This document shows positions 54,919 through 63,817 of a stretch of 64,000 nucleotides of DNA, one piece after another. Under the pieces are notes generated by a model. The model was given only the letters and a program-made list of their open reading frames with translations. It was not told the DNA's origin and made no database searches. Position 1 is the stretch's first letter, and every line of letters begins with the position of its first letter. The stretch is taken from positions 124,001 through 188,000 of the forward strand of contig MHAZ01000019.1 in assembly GCA_001803165.1 (NCBI GenBank). Reading direction: 5' to 3'. Source of the stretch: Stygiobacter sp. RIFOXYC2_FULL_38_25 (lineage in GTDB: Bacteria > Bacteroidota > Ignavibacteria > Ignavibacteriales > Melioribacteraceae). The translations under genes were made by a program, and so were the position numbers.

Positions 54919-55142
54919 ATAACCTCACAAAACGTAATTGAATTATTATGATTAAACTTTCTCAGAACACTTTTGATTTTTGTTTTCACTCCATAGACTT
55001 GAAATGATTGCTTGCTAAAATCGGTAAGGTCTATTGATTGCTTGATACTTGCACCCACAGCTTTCAAGGCATGGATTAAATTTGCATCCAAAGAATAATT
55101 ATTTGTAGGGATAAGACAGAATATTGATTCAATCGTTTTCAT
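54909..55142 (-). CDS. Hypothetical small protein (77 aa)
   Basis: I do not recognise this protein. A strand-helix pattern (SIFCLIPTNNYSLDANLIHALKAVG, SFQVYGVKTKIKSVLRKFNH) with no motif. Its end overlaps the Mor-like gene, and it starts 21 nt after the integrase stop, so all three are probably one transcript. Confidence 0.5.
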   Translation of the reverse strand: MKTIESIFCLIPTNNYSLDANLIHALKAVGASIKQSIDLTDFSKQSFQVYGVKTKIKSVLRKFNHNNSITFCEVICR

Positions 55143-55163
55143 AGTGCTGCTCCTGTTATGTTG

Positions 55164-56174
55164 TTAGTTGTTTAATACGTTAATAGCATTTTGTAAATCT
55201 TCGCTTCTTAAATGTGAATAAATTTGAGTAACCTTAACCGAACAATGCCCTAATAGTTTTGATACTTGGAGAATTGATACTCCCCGTTGCACTAACCAAC
55301 TCGCAAAGGTATGCCGTAGTGAATGGAAGGTTAGGTTGTCATTTATTGCAGCTTCTCTCACATAACTTTTAAACTTTTGTGAAATGTAATTCGGGTTTAT
55401 TGCTTTCCGGTTCAACGTAAAGACTAACTCACTTGCTTTAGTAAGTTCCCGTTCGACAATTATTTGCATTGCTTTGATTGACAAAGGAATCATTCTAACC
55501 TTTTTTGATTTTGTTATATGGCTCTGATTAGTTAGGGTTAGGTATCTATCTTTGAAATTGATTTGCGACCATTCAAGGGTGAGGAGTTCCATTTGCCTAA
55601 GTCCGGTTTGCATTGCAAAAACAATTAAATCGCTGACGTCCTTTTCTTTGACCTTGTTAAGTAAAGTTTCAAGCTCCAACTCGCTAAAAAACAATGGTTG
55701 TTTTTCCGGTAAACGAAACCGTTTAATTACTTTACAAGGATTTTGCAATAAATAACCTTCCGATATTGCTTTGTTGAAAAGACTATTGAGGCAAATTAAA
55801 TCCTTTCTCGCTTGATAGATTGAACTGTTTTTAATTCTTTGCTCAAAATAATCGTTCATTCTTGAAGGTGTTATTTCTGTCAAGCTAACCTCTCCAAAGA
55901 ATTTTTCGACAAAGCTGTGGGTTAATGAATATGCTTTATGAGTTTTTGGGGTGTGAACGGTCTTCGAGTAATCGAGAAACCTTTGATTAAATTCTTGAAG
56001 TGTTATAGGAGTGAGCTTTTGGAGTTTTCTTTGTTCTAATTCTCGCTCGAATTGGCTAAGAAATTTTAGTGCTTCAGATTTAATTTTTGTACGTGTTGAA
56101 ATTCCGGTTCGTTTACCATTTGGCTTAATGTAAACGATATAATATTTACCGTTGGCTCGCTTAGTGAGAATCAT
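55164..56174 (-). CDS. Tyrosine recombinase (integrase of element 2)
   Basis: This 336-aa integrase is colinear with the integrase of element 1 (NGKYYIVYIKPNGKRTGISTR; TGLRQMELLTLEW; HITKSKKVRMIPL; FHSLRHTFASWLVQRGVSILQVSKLLGH; TQIYSHLR). The R-K-HxxR-H-Y set is complete. It lies at the right end of element 2, opposite to the position in element 1, which fits the use of the 5' tRNA part as attachment arm. It is not an integron integrase. Confidence 0.92.
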   Translation of the reverse strand: MILTKRANGKYYIVYIKPNGKRTGISTRTKIKSEALKFLSQFERELEQRKLQKLTPITLQEFNQRFLDYSKTVHTPKTHKAYSLTHSFVEKFFGEVSLTEITPSRMNDYFEQRIKNSSIYQARKDLICLNSLFNKAISEGYLLQNPCKVIKRFRLPEKQPLFFSELELETLLNKVKEKDVSDLIVFAMQTGLRQMELLTLEWSQINFKDRYLTLTNQSHITKSKKVRMIPLSIKAMQIIVERELTKASELVFTLNRKAINPNYISQKFKSYVREAAINDNLTFHSLRHTFASWLVQRGVSILQVSKLLGHCSVKVTQIYSHLRSEDLQNAINVLNN

Positions 56175-56275
56175 AGTTGAAACTCCTCTAAGTGCGATAA
56201 AAGAATTATGATTTGGTAGTTAAAAAAGTAGTGAGTGAGGGGAAAAAGTTTGATTTGTGAGGAATTTTACTGCTT

Positions 56276-56326
56276 CTTAACGGTTTTCAAGACCGCCGCA
56301 TTCAACCACTCTGCCAACTCTCCAGT
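56276..56326 (-). repeat. Right attachment copy of element 2 (tRNA-Ser 5' part)
   Basis: These 51 bp are identical to 50118-50168. The copy holds the tRNA from its 5' end to just past the anticodon stem and is not functional. A weak promoter-like TATTGTTG lies upstream on the minus strand, probably the original host promoter of this tRNA gene. Confidence 0.88.
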
Positions 56327-56446
56327 ATTTTGCTTCCGTAAAAAAGCGGTACAACAATAATAAAATTCGGAATAATTCTCCATTTTAGTTCAAACATTAT
56401 CCCCCTACTTCTCTTTATATTTACACATGAAATTACATAGAGCACT

Positions 56447-58273
56447 ATGAAAAAACAGATTCTATTACTTTTAGTTCTATTCGGTACATTTTCTTCAGCA
56501 CAAACTAAATTTAACGAACCGCCCAAGTGGGCAAAAGAAGCAGTCTGGTATCAGATTTTTCCGGAACGGTTTTATAACGGTGATAAGTCGAACGACCCAA
56601 AAGCAATTGATATGGAGGGCGCTTGGCCATTCTTTGTGCCGAAAGGCTGGACAATCACTCCATGGACACACGATTGGTATAAACTGCAGCCGTATGAAAA
56701 AGTCCGCGGAAAAAATTTTTATGAGATTGTTAACATCCGCCGTTATGGTGGCGATCTGCAAGGTGTGATTGATAAACTTGATTACTTAAAAAAACTGGGA
56801 ATCACCGCTATCTATCTGAATCCAATTTTTGAATCCCCTTCACTTCACAAATATGATGCAACTATGTATCATCATGTTGATAATAATTTTGGTCCGGACC
56901 CGGAAGGTGATAGAAAAATGTGGGGAGAAGAAGATCCGTCTAATCCAAAAACTTGGAAATGGACAAGCGCTGATAAACTTCTGTTGAAGCTCATCAAAGA
57001 AACTCATAAGCGAGGAATGAAAATAATGCTTGACGGAGTTTTTAATCACATGGGACAAACTTCCTGGGCTTTTCTTGATATCAAAAAGAATCAGCAAAAT
57101 TCTAAATTCAAAGATTGGTTCACAATAAAGAAGTGGGATGACCCGACAACTAAAGAAAATGAGTTTGACTGGCAAGGCTGGGTTGGAATAAAAGATTTGC
57201 CGGAAGTTCGTGAAGATGAGAATGGTATTGTAGCCGGACCTAAAGAATATATTTTTAATTCAGTCAAGCGCTGGATGGACCCAAACGGAGATGGTAATGT
57301 AGAAGATGGAATTGACGGCTGGCGTTTAGATGTTGCCGAAATGGTCAGTCATAAATTCTGGAAAGAGTTTAGAACCTTTGTTAGAGGAATAAATCCCGAA
57401 ACTTATATTGTTGGAGAAGTCTGGTGGGAAGATTGGAATAAATATAAAATGTTTGATGCGCGTCCTTGGGTTGCCGGCGATGAGTTTGATGCTGTTATGA
57501 ATTACCGTTATATGCGTGCTAACAAAAATTTTGTTCTCAACAAAAAAGAGCAAGATGACTCGCAAGCTTATCAAGATTCCTTAACTACAATGATGAAATC
57601 ATTTGGAGATAGTTACTATGCAATGCTCAATTTGCTAGGAAGTCACGATACGGAACGTTTGGCATCGGTAGTTATTAATCCCGATTACAAATACGATCAT
57701 CAAGCAAACGTGAGAGACAGTAAGGAATATGATATTCGTAAGCCGAGCGCAACCGAGAGATTGAAACAAAAACTTATGGTAGCGCTTCAGTTTACACAGC
57801 CGGGAAGCGTACATATTTATAATGGTGATGAAGCCGGAATGTGGGGCGGCGATGATCCGGATGAAAGGAAGCCGAATGTTTGGCAAGAGTTTAAATACGA
57901 ACCGGAAACAACTCATCCTTTTAATAAACCGAGACCGGTAGATGAAGTTAAGTTTGATAATGATCTTTTCAAATTCTATCAGAAGATGGCTTCGCTCAGA
58001 AATTCAAATAAAATACTAAGCTTAGGAACAATCTCATTCAATGTTATTGATAACAATCTAAAGATTATTGGTTATACGAGAGAACTTAACAATGAAAAAG
58101 TTTATGTAATAGCGAACAACAATTCGGAAAGTAATACACTAAATTTAGCTGCGGATGATTTTCTCGGATCAAAAGCCGGCTATAAGGATTTAGTCTCCGG
58201 AGTTTCAATAAAAATGGAGAGAAATCAATACAACATAAAATTAGCGCCATATCAATTAGTCGTGCTTAAATAA
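56447..58273 (+). CDS. Secreted GH13 alpha-amylase-family glycoside hydrolase
   Basis: This 608-aa protein has a signal peptide (MKKQILLLLVLFGTFSSAQ). The GH13 barrel shows all conserved regions: GVFNHMGQ, DGWRLDVAEM (nucleophile aspartate), YIVGEVWWED (acid/base glutamate) and NLLGSHDTERL. The N-terminal WYQIFPERFYNGD and the GDLQGVIDKLDYLKKLGITAIYLNP segment resemble cyclomaltodextrinase/neopullulanase-type enzymes. It degrades alpha-glucans outside the cytoplasm. The TonB receptor follows after 9 bp, so uptake of the products may be linked. Confidence 0.9.
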   Translation: MKKQILLLLVLFGTFSSAQTKFNEPPKWAKEAVWYQIFPERFYNGDKSNDPKAIDMEGAWPFFVPKGWTITPWTHDWYKLQPYEKVRGKNFYEIVNIRRYGGDLQGVIDKLDYLKKLGITAIYLNPIFESPSLHKYDATMYHHVDNNFGPDPEGDRKMWGEEDPSNPKTWKWTSADKLLLKLIKETHKRGMKIMLDGVFNHMGQTSWAFLDIKKNQQNSKFKDWFTIKKWDDPTTKENEFDWQGWVGIKDLPEVREDENGIVAGPKEYIFNSVKRWMDPNGDGNVEDGIDGWRLDVAEMVSHKFWKEFRTFVRGINPETYIVGEVWWEDWNKYKMFDARPWVAGDEFDAVMNYRYMRANKNFVLNKKEQDDSQAYQDSLTTMMKSFGDSYYAMLNLLGSHDTERLASVVINPDYKYDHQANVRDSKEYDIRKPSATERLKQKLMVALQFTQPGSVHIYNGDEAGMWGGDDPDERKPNVWQEFKYEPETTHPFNKPRPVDEVKFDNDLFKFYQKMASLRNSNKILSLGTISFNVIDNNLKIIGYTRELNNEKVYVIANNNSESNTLNLAADDFLGSKAGYKDLVSGVSIKMERNQYNIKLAPYQLVVLK

Positions 58274-58282
58274 AGGTGTTCT

Positions 58283-60517
58283 GTGATACCCAAATTGAAA
58301 CTGTTTCTATTGATAACTGTTTGTCTGTCATTTTTCCATGCTGGTTTGCTCGCGCAAGAAAATGGAACACTCCGCGGAATTGTAAGAGATTCAACTTCCC
58401 AAGAAGTATTGCCATTCAGTACAGTAATGATAAAAGAACTTGGAACCGGAACATCAACAAATAACAGAGGTTACTTTGTTATAACCTCTGTTCCGGCAAA
58501 TAAAAATTATACAGTTATTGTTTCTTATATCGGCTTCAAACCAAAACAAGTTACAGTGAAGGTCGTTGCAGATAAAGTAACCGATCTGGAAATATTTCTT
58601 ATTCCTTCTAAGATTCAGCTGCAAGAAATTGAGCAAGTTGGACAATTTGTAAAAGCAGAAAACACACCCAGCGTTAGCACTACAACTATTTCTGCAAAAG
58701 AACTAAACTCTATACCAAAAGGTGTTGAAACTGATGTGTTGCGCTCGCTGGTAACATTGCCCGGTGTGCAATCTACCGGAGATGTTTCTGCAAAGTTTAA
58801 CGTTCGCGGCGGTGAGAACAACCAAAACTTAATTATGCTTGATGGAATGCCGATCTATTACCCTTTCCACGCAATTGGCTTGTTCAGCGTTGTTGATCCG
58901 GATGTTATTAGCAGCGTAGAGTTTTTCCGGGGTGGTTATCCTTCCAACTATGGCAGAGCTTTATCATCTGTCTTAAAGATTGTAACCAAAGAAGGAAACA
59001 AAAACCGGTTAGCCGGAAACTTCAGCGCGAGTCTTCTTTCACTGAAGGGATTAATTGAAGGCCCAATACCGAATGGTTCTTTTTATTTCAGCGGAAGAAA
59101 AAGTACATCTAACAACATCCTTAAAAAGTTTGTTGATCAAAACGAACTGCCGGTTGAGTTTTATGACGCTTCACTCAAATTGAATTTTTCACATCCATCT
59201 TTTTTTGCCGGTTCTAAATTTACACTTCAAGGCTTGTTCAGCGAAGACAATCTTAATTTCTCAAAGCCTACCGATCCCGATTACCGATGGTCAAATAAGA
59301 TTCTCGGGTTAAAAATATTTTCTGTTGGGACAGACGCACTCACTTTGGATTTTGGAATTGTGTATAGCCAATACATTAATTCCATTTCGCAAAAGCAGAG
59401 CACAATAAAACCGAAAGAAAATGAGATTGATGATTTCACTATTTCTACTGATTTCTCCTATACAATGAGCAGCAAAGACGAAATTAATCTTGGGATTGAT
59501 CTAAAATATCTTAAAACGAAATTGTTTCTGGAAAACCGTTTTGGCTTCCGATCCGATGTTGGCGCTTCCGGTTTAAGCTCAAACGCTTATTTCGGTTACA
59601 AGTTTTTGCAAATTTCCGATGTTGGAATTGATCTTGGTACACGCTTAAATATCGCAAGCGCTGCAGCTAAAGGAGATTTCTTCGAGCCGAGAATTAACGT
59701 ATCATATTCCCCAATTCCGCAATTAATATTCAAAGCAGCATCCGGGATTTACCAGCAAGACATCACTACAATTTCGGATGAACGCGAAGTGCTCTCTCTG
59801 TTTGACCCTGTAATAATTATTCCCGAAGAACTTCCTAAGTCAAAAGCTGTTCATCATATTGTTGGAATGACCCTTAAACTAACAACTGCGTTTTCAATCG
59901 AGACTGAAGGATATTACAAAAACATAATCTCGGCACCAACTTACAACGAAGAAAAAGTTTTATTCTCCGATCCCGATTTGCTGGAAAGCAAAGGTGAAGC
60001 TTACGGCGGTGAGATACAAACCAAGTACAGATCAAATTTATTTGATTTCTCAACTTCCTACTCAATTAACTGGGCTTTCAAAGAAGTCAACGGAATTAAA
60101 TACGCTCCCCGTTTCGATTCGCGCCACAATCTGAATCTTAGTTTTACTTTGCATCTCCCGGCGGATTTTGAATTCAGCGCAAACTGGGTTTATAATTCCG
60201 GGCATCCGTTTACTAAGCAGCTTGGCTACTATCAAAAACTTTCCCTCGATAATTTCTTAGATGATTACAGAACTTATCAGCTTCTCTTTCCGGTTAGATA
60301 TTTCGATTTGAAAAACTCTTCTGTTCTACCGGATTATCACCGGCTGGATTTAATTCTATCGAAAACTATTAATCTCAGTTTTGTTAATCTTCATTTCGAT
60401 ATTAGCGCAATCAATACTTATAACAGAAAAAACATTTTTTATTTTGACCAAACCAGCGGGAAAAGAGTAAACATGCTTCCTTTTCTACTAACAGGAACGA
60501 TAAAGGCTGAGCTATGA
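58283..60517 (+). CDS. TonB-dependent receptor with carboxypeptidase-like N-terminal domain
   Basis: This 744-aa protein starts at GTG 58283, with AAGG 6 nt before it, and has a signal peptide (LFLLITVCLSFFHAGLLAQ). A CarboxypepD_reg-like domain (LRGIVRDSTSQEVLPFSTVMI) comes next. The plug follows (FNVRGGENNQNLIMLDGMPIYYP, VEFFRGGYPSNYGRALSSVLKI), then an outer-membrane barrel. The barrel is shorter than in SusC proteins, so this is a general TonB receptor, not a classical SusC. It follows the amylase gene by 9 bp and overlaps the DUF4249 gene by 4 bp, a common pair. Confidence 0.88.
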   Translation: MIPKLKLFLLITVCLSFFHAGLLAQENGTLRGIVRDSTSQEVLPFSTVMIKELGTGTSTNNRGYFVITSVPANKNYTVIVSYIGFKPKQVTVKVVADKVTDLEIFLIPSKIQLQEIEQVGQFVKAENTPSVSTTTISAKELNSIPKGVETDVLRSLVTLPGVQSTGDVSAKFNVRGGENNQNLIMLDGMPIYYPFHAIGLFSVVDPDVISSVEFFRGGYPSNYGRALSSVLKIVTKEGNKNRLAGNFSASLLSLKGLIEGPIPNGSFYFSGRKSTSNNILKKFVDQNELPVEFYDASLKLNFSHPSFFAGSKFTLQGLFSEDNLNFSKPTDPDYRWSNKILGLKIFSVGTDALTLDFGIVYSQYINSISQKQSTIKPKENEIDDFTISTDFSYTMSSKDEINLGIDLKYLKTKLFLENRFGFRSDVGASGLSSNAYFGYKFLQISDVGIDLGTRLNIASAAAKGDFFEPRINVSYSPIPQLIFKAASGIYQQDITTISDEREVLSLFDPVIIIPEELPKSKAVHHIVGMTLKLTTAFSIETEGYYKNIISAPTYNEEKVLFSDPDLLESKGEAYGGEIQTKYRSNLFDFSTSYSINWAFKEVNGIKYAPRFDSRHNLNLSFTLHLPADFEFSANWVYNSGHPFTKQLGYYQKLSLDNFLDDYRTYQLLFPVRYFDLKNSSVLPDYHRLDLILSKTINLSFVNLHFDISAINTYNRKNIFYFDQTSGKRVNMLPFLLTGTIKAEL

Positions 60518-61500
60518 AAAGAACCGCCATTCTAATTTTACTACTGTTTGCAATAGTTATTCTCGTTAGCTGCGAGGAAAATGTTTCGCCCAAAGGCGAA
60601 CTGCCGGAGAAGTATGCTATTAATTTTATCTTACGCGGCGATACTACTTTTCAAATCGCCTACCTTTCAAAACTGTATGATGTAGAGGGTTACGATCCGT
60701 CAACTTTGAAAACTGATCCGGCAGTTAGCGGCGCAATAATTTATCTAAAGTATTCGGATTCAAATGAAAAATATTACTTAAGGGACACGCTTGATAACAG
60801 CAACATAAACACGGCATATAACACACCGGCTAAATACTATTACATAAAAAACTTTAAGCCGCAATTCGGCAAGCAAATTCAGTTGCAAGCCGAACTACCA
60901 AATACCAATAAGCTTAGTTCTTCTTCTACTACTCCAACCGGCTTGGTTTTCGATAACACCAAATCACTCTCTTATATTCCCGGTCCCCTTCTTGGTCGCG
61001 ATACAACCTATGCTTCTATTTACTGGAATGGTGTTGGACTTGATGTGGTGAAAGCTAAACGCGTAAAAATTATATACTACTATAGAGAGTTAAGCGGAGA
61101 GAAAACACGGCATGAAAAGTTAGTCCCTATAAAATATTCTACTGATGGCATTACTGAATCTATCGTTTATAATGATCTTTCTTTCCAGAACGAATTGAAG
61201 ATCCAGAGGCAACTTCTTACAAAAGCACTAAAAGAAATTTCGGATGGTTATACTTCTAAGGGAAGATTTTCTCTCGCCTATCTTGAAGTTGAGGTTCTTT
61301 CGTTTGACGAAAATTTAACTAAATATTATTCCACGAATTTATTTTATGATTTTGGATTCACGGTACGCAATTATCCTTCCGATCTCACAAACATAAATGG
61401 CGGGTTAGGATTTTTCGGCTCTTATGTTTCAGCCAAGAAAATTCTAAAGTTTGATTCGCAATACGCTTTAAACGAATTCGGCTATCTGACAGAAAAGTAG
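60514..61500 (+). CDS. DUF4249 lipoprotein
   Basis: This 328-aa protein has a lipoprotein signal (ILILLLFAIVILVSC, lipid on Cys20). The body has the beta-rich DUF4249 pattern (LRGDTTFQIAYLSKLYDVEGYD, KYYYIKNFKPQFGKQIQLQAELP). Its ATGA start overlaps the stop of the TonB receptor gene. DUF4249 proteins usually accompany TonB receptors as surface partners, analogous to SusD in role but not in fold. The substrate is unknown; alpha-glucan products are possible from the amylase neighbour. Confidence 0.85.
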   Translation: MKRTAILILLLFAIVILVSCEENVSPKGELPEKYAINFILRGDTTFQIAYLSKLYDVEGYDPSTLKTDPAVSGAIIYLKYSDSNEKYYLRDTLDNSNINTAYNTPAKYYYIKNFKPQFGKQIQLQAELPNTNKLSSSSTTPTGLVFDNTKSLSYIPGPLLGRDTTYASIYWNGVGLDVVKAKRVKIIYYYRELSGEKTRHEKLVPIKYSTDGITESIVYNDLSFQNELKIQRQLLTKALKEISDGYTSKGRFSLAYLEVEVLSFDENLTKYYSTNLFYDFGFTVRNYPSDLTNINGGLGFFGSYVSAKKILKFDSQYALNEFGYLTEK

Positions 61501-61560
61501 CAGATAATAAATCTAATTACTCAGTACTAATTACTAAATACTATCAACTATGTGCTGCTT

Positions 61561-61719
61561 CTAAAAGATTGCGTAGATAAACGGCGCTAGCGCGGAGCCT
61601 TTAGTTAGAACTATCAATCCGCCAAGTAGAATTAAAAAGAAAACAATCGGCATCAGCCAATATTTTTTTCTTTGTCTCAAGAATTGCCACAACTGCCCAA
61701 CTGTTGAAAGTTTGCTCAT
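61561..61719 (-). CDS. DUF5989 small membrane protein (52 aa)
   Basis: This ORF is too short for the track. It starts at ATG 61719 (AAGG upstream) and ends at TAG 61561. The product MSKLSTVGQLWQFLRQRKKY continues into WLMPIVFFLILLGGLIVLTK and GSALAPFIYAIF. WQFLRxRKKxWLxP and GSAxAPFIYxxF are the marks of DUF5989, a one-helix protein. Relatives are found next to SGNH hydrolase and carbamoyltransferase genes. Here an SGNH gene starts 120 bp away on the other strand. Confidence 0.8.
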   Translation of the reverse strand: MSKLSTVGQLWQFLRQRKKYWLMPIVFFLILLGGLIVLTKGSALAPFIYAIF

Positions 61720-61839
61720 TTTTACCTTTTTCTTATCTAACCAAGGGCAAAGTTAAACTTTTCATTCTTCTCGAGTCAAGCAGCTTCTTCCTATGCTATT
61801 CAAATTTGATTATTTTTCAGCAGATTAATCGGAGCTAAT

Positions 61840-63747
61840 TTGGCAAATTCCCGCAAAGCAAATACAACACCGGCAGAGTTAAACAAGCAGAAGCCGAACC
61901 AGAAGCCACCTTTCTATTTTTATCTAATTCTATTTTCTATTCCTTTGTTGTTTTTTGTCCTTCTCGAAGTTGGACTCAGAGTTTTTAATTACGGCGATGA
62001 TTTATCAATGTGGGAACAAGCTACTCCGGGAAAGAAAATCATCAATGCTTATGTAGCTAAAAGATATTTCTCAAATGTTAAGAATCCCCCAACAACTATC
62101 GAAGATGTTTTCGATTCATCCAAAGCTGAAAATTCCTTTCGTGTGTTTGTACTTGGAGAAAGCAGCGCCGCCGGTTATCCATATATGCCCCTCGGCTCTT
62201 TCTCGCGCTACATCCGTAAACGTTTGGAGCTTGCATACCCCGGCAATAAAATAGAAGTTGTTAATCTTGGTATGACTGCAATTTGCAGCTATACAATTAG
62301 AGATTTCATGCCGGAAGTGATAAAACAAAAACCGGATGTTGTACTTATCTACACAGGGCATAATGAATACTACGGCGCTCTGGGTGTCGGCTCGCTGGAA
62401 TCGCTGGGTAAATCGCGGACACTGGTTAATCTTTATTTATCGCTGAACAACTTCAAAACAGTACAGCTCGTAAAAGATTTTCTGCAATGGGTAGTAAAGT
62501 CATTCAGCGGGGAAGAGAAAAAAAGAAACGGAACATTGATGTCTCGCATGGCTAAAGAGCAATCCATAGGACTTGATTCGGGAAGTTTCAACGACGGCAT
62601 TGATCAGTTTGACGGTAATATGCGGGATGTTATACAGATGTGTAAGAATGCCAACATACCTTTGATTCTTGGAACACTCACCTATAATCTCAAAGATCAG
62701 AAACCGTTTATTTCGGTTAAATCAGTTTCAAAACCGGATGCAAATTCTACTTATGCCGAAGCACAAAAGGCTTACGCCAGCGGTAATTATAAACTCGCTT
62801 TAGAATTATTCCGCAAAGCAAAGGATTTAGATGCCCTTCGTTTCCGTGCCCCGGAAGAGATTAACTCTCTTATCCGTAAGTATAAAGATGAATACAGCAT
62901 TGCTGTTGCCGATATAGATTCGGTATTTAATGCAAAAAGCCCAAACGGAATTGTTGGTGATAATCTAATGACCGATCACCTTCACCCAACTCTTGAAGGC
63001 TTTCAGTTAATGGGAAGTGTTTTTTTTGATAAGATGAGAGAGATGAACCTATTGCCAAAGTCAGATCCGGTTATTACCTATGATGCGCAGGATTACAAAA
63101 CACGTGAGGCATTTCTATTTTCTTCTCTTGATTCTACAATGGCAAAGTATAGAATAGCTTTACTGAAAAACGATTGGCCATTTATTGATCCTAAAAATAA
63201 AATTGAAATGCATACACTTCTTCACCCTGCAAATTTCTCAGATAGTATAGCGTACCAATTTATGGAAGATGTAATTACTTGGCCTGAAGCACATGAAAAA
63301 TTAGCCAACAAATTGTCTGCAGAAAAGAAATATGATGAATCAGTAAACCAAATGCGTGTTTTGATTTACCAGTATCCGGTTATCACAGAATATTATAACT
63401 ATATAGACAACGTAGCATTATCATTACTTAAACAAGAAAATTTTGAGCTCGCATATAAAATATTGCAAAAGCGGTATATGATTGAGCCGAATGCTTTCGT
63501 TACAAAATGGCTTGGTAATATTGATTTGAACAACAAGCATATCGCCTCCGCCGTAAAGTATTTGGAAGAAAGCGTTAATTATGATGCCAGTGATATACAA
63601 ACTCTTTACAATCTTGCCGGAGCTTATGCGTTAGATAAACAATACAGCAAAGGTTTCCAGACAATTGAGAAAGTATTACAGAAAGATTCAAATTATCCCG
63701 GTGCCAGAGAATTAGAAATTCAGCTTCGTGGTTTGATTAGTAAATAA
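61840..63747 (+). CDS. Membrane-anchored SGNH/GDSL hydrolase with TPR C-terminus
   Basis: This 635-aa protein starts at TTG 61840 with GGAG 5 nt upstream. A membrane helix at residues 25-48 (FYFYLILFSIPLLFFVLLEVGL) is followed by an SGNH hydrolase: block I VFVLGESSAAGYP, block III-like YTGHNEYYG and the catalytic MTDHLHPTLEG. The C-terminal third contains TPR units (ESVNYDASDIQTLYNLAGAYALD). It probably acts on an ester in the periplasm or cell surface. The DUF5989 gene nearby supports a conserved pair. A two-way terminator follows. Confidence 0.88.
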   Translation: MANSRKANTTPAELNKQKPNQKPPFYFYLILFSIPLLFFVLLEVGLRVFNYGDDLSMWEQATPGKKIINAYVAKRYFSNVKNPPTTIEDVFDSSKAENSFRVFVLGESSAAGYPYMPLGSFSRYIRKRLELAYPGNKIEVVNLGMTAICSYTIRDFMPEVIKQKPDVVLIYTGHNEYYGALGVGSLESLGKSRTLVNLYLSLNNFKTVQLVKDFLQWVVKSFSGEEKKRNGTLMSRMAKEQSIGLDSGSFNDGIDQFDGNMRDVIQMCKNANIPLILGTLTYNLKDQKPFISVKSVSKPDANSTYAEAQKAYASGNYKLALELFRKAKDLDALRFRAPEEINSLIRKYKDEYSIAVADIDSVFNAKSPNGIVGDNLMTDHLHPTLEGFQLMGSVFFDKMREMNLLPKSDPVITYDAQDYKTREAFLFSSLDSTMAKYRIALLKNDWPFIDPKNKIEMHTLLHPANFSDSIAYQFMEDVITWPEAHEKLANKLSAEKKYDESVNQMRVLIYQYPVITEYYNYIDNVALSLLKQENFELAYKILQKRYMIEPNAFVTKWLGNIDLNNKHIASAVKYLEESVNYDASDIQTLYNLAGAYALDKQYSKGFQTIEKVLQKDSNYPGARELEIQLRGLISK

Positions 63748-63770
63748 AACTAATGGTTTAAAAAGAAAAA

Positions 63771-63789
63771 CCCCGCTTGTTCAGCGGGG
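63771..63789. terminator. Bidirectional terminator
   Basis: A 7-bp stem CCCCGCT/AGCGGGG with a 5-nt loop. The minus strand is followed by TTTTTCTTTTT, the plus strand by TCTTCTTGTTT. It lies between two convergent genes and can serve both, better for the minus strand. Confidence 0.85.
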
Positions 63790-63817
63790 TCTTCTTGTTT
63801 CCACCATAAAACTAGAA

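Larger units (their letters stand above)
50118..56326. mobile_element. Integrative element 2 in tRNA-Ser (about 6.2 kb)
   Basis: Delimited by a perfect 51-bp direct repeat (50118-50168 and 56276-56326) made of the tRNA 5' part. An integrase gene sits 101 bp inside the right end. All genes are on the minus strand: integrase, a small gene, a Mor-like regulator, a secreted TPR protein, coiled-coil proteins, a replication organiser and small genes. There are no structural phage genes or conjugation genes, which suggests a phage satellite or cryptic element. Confidence 0.82.

Noticed and set aside
56276-56326. Second tRNA-Ser gene
   Set aside because: It stops just beyond the anticodon stem and lacks the variable arm, T-arm and 3' end.
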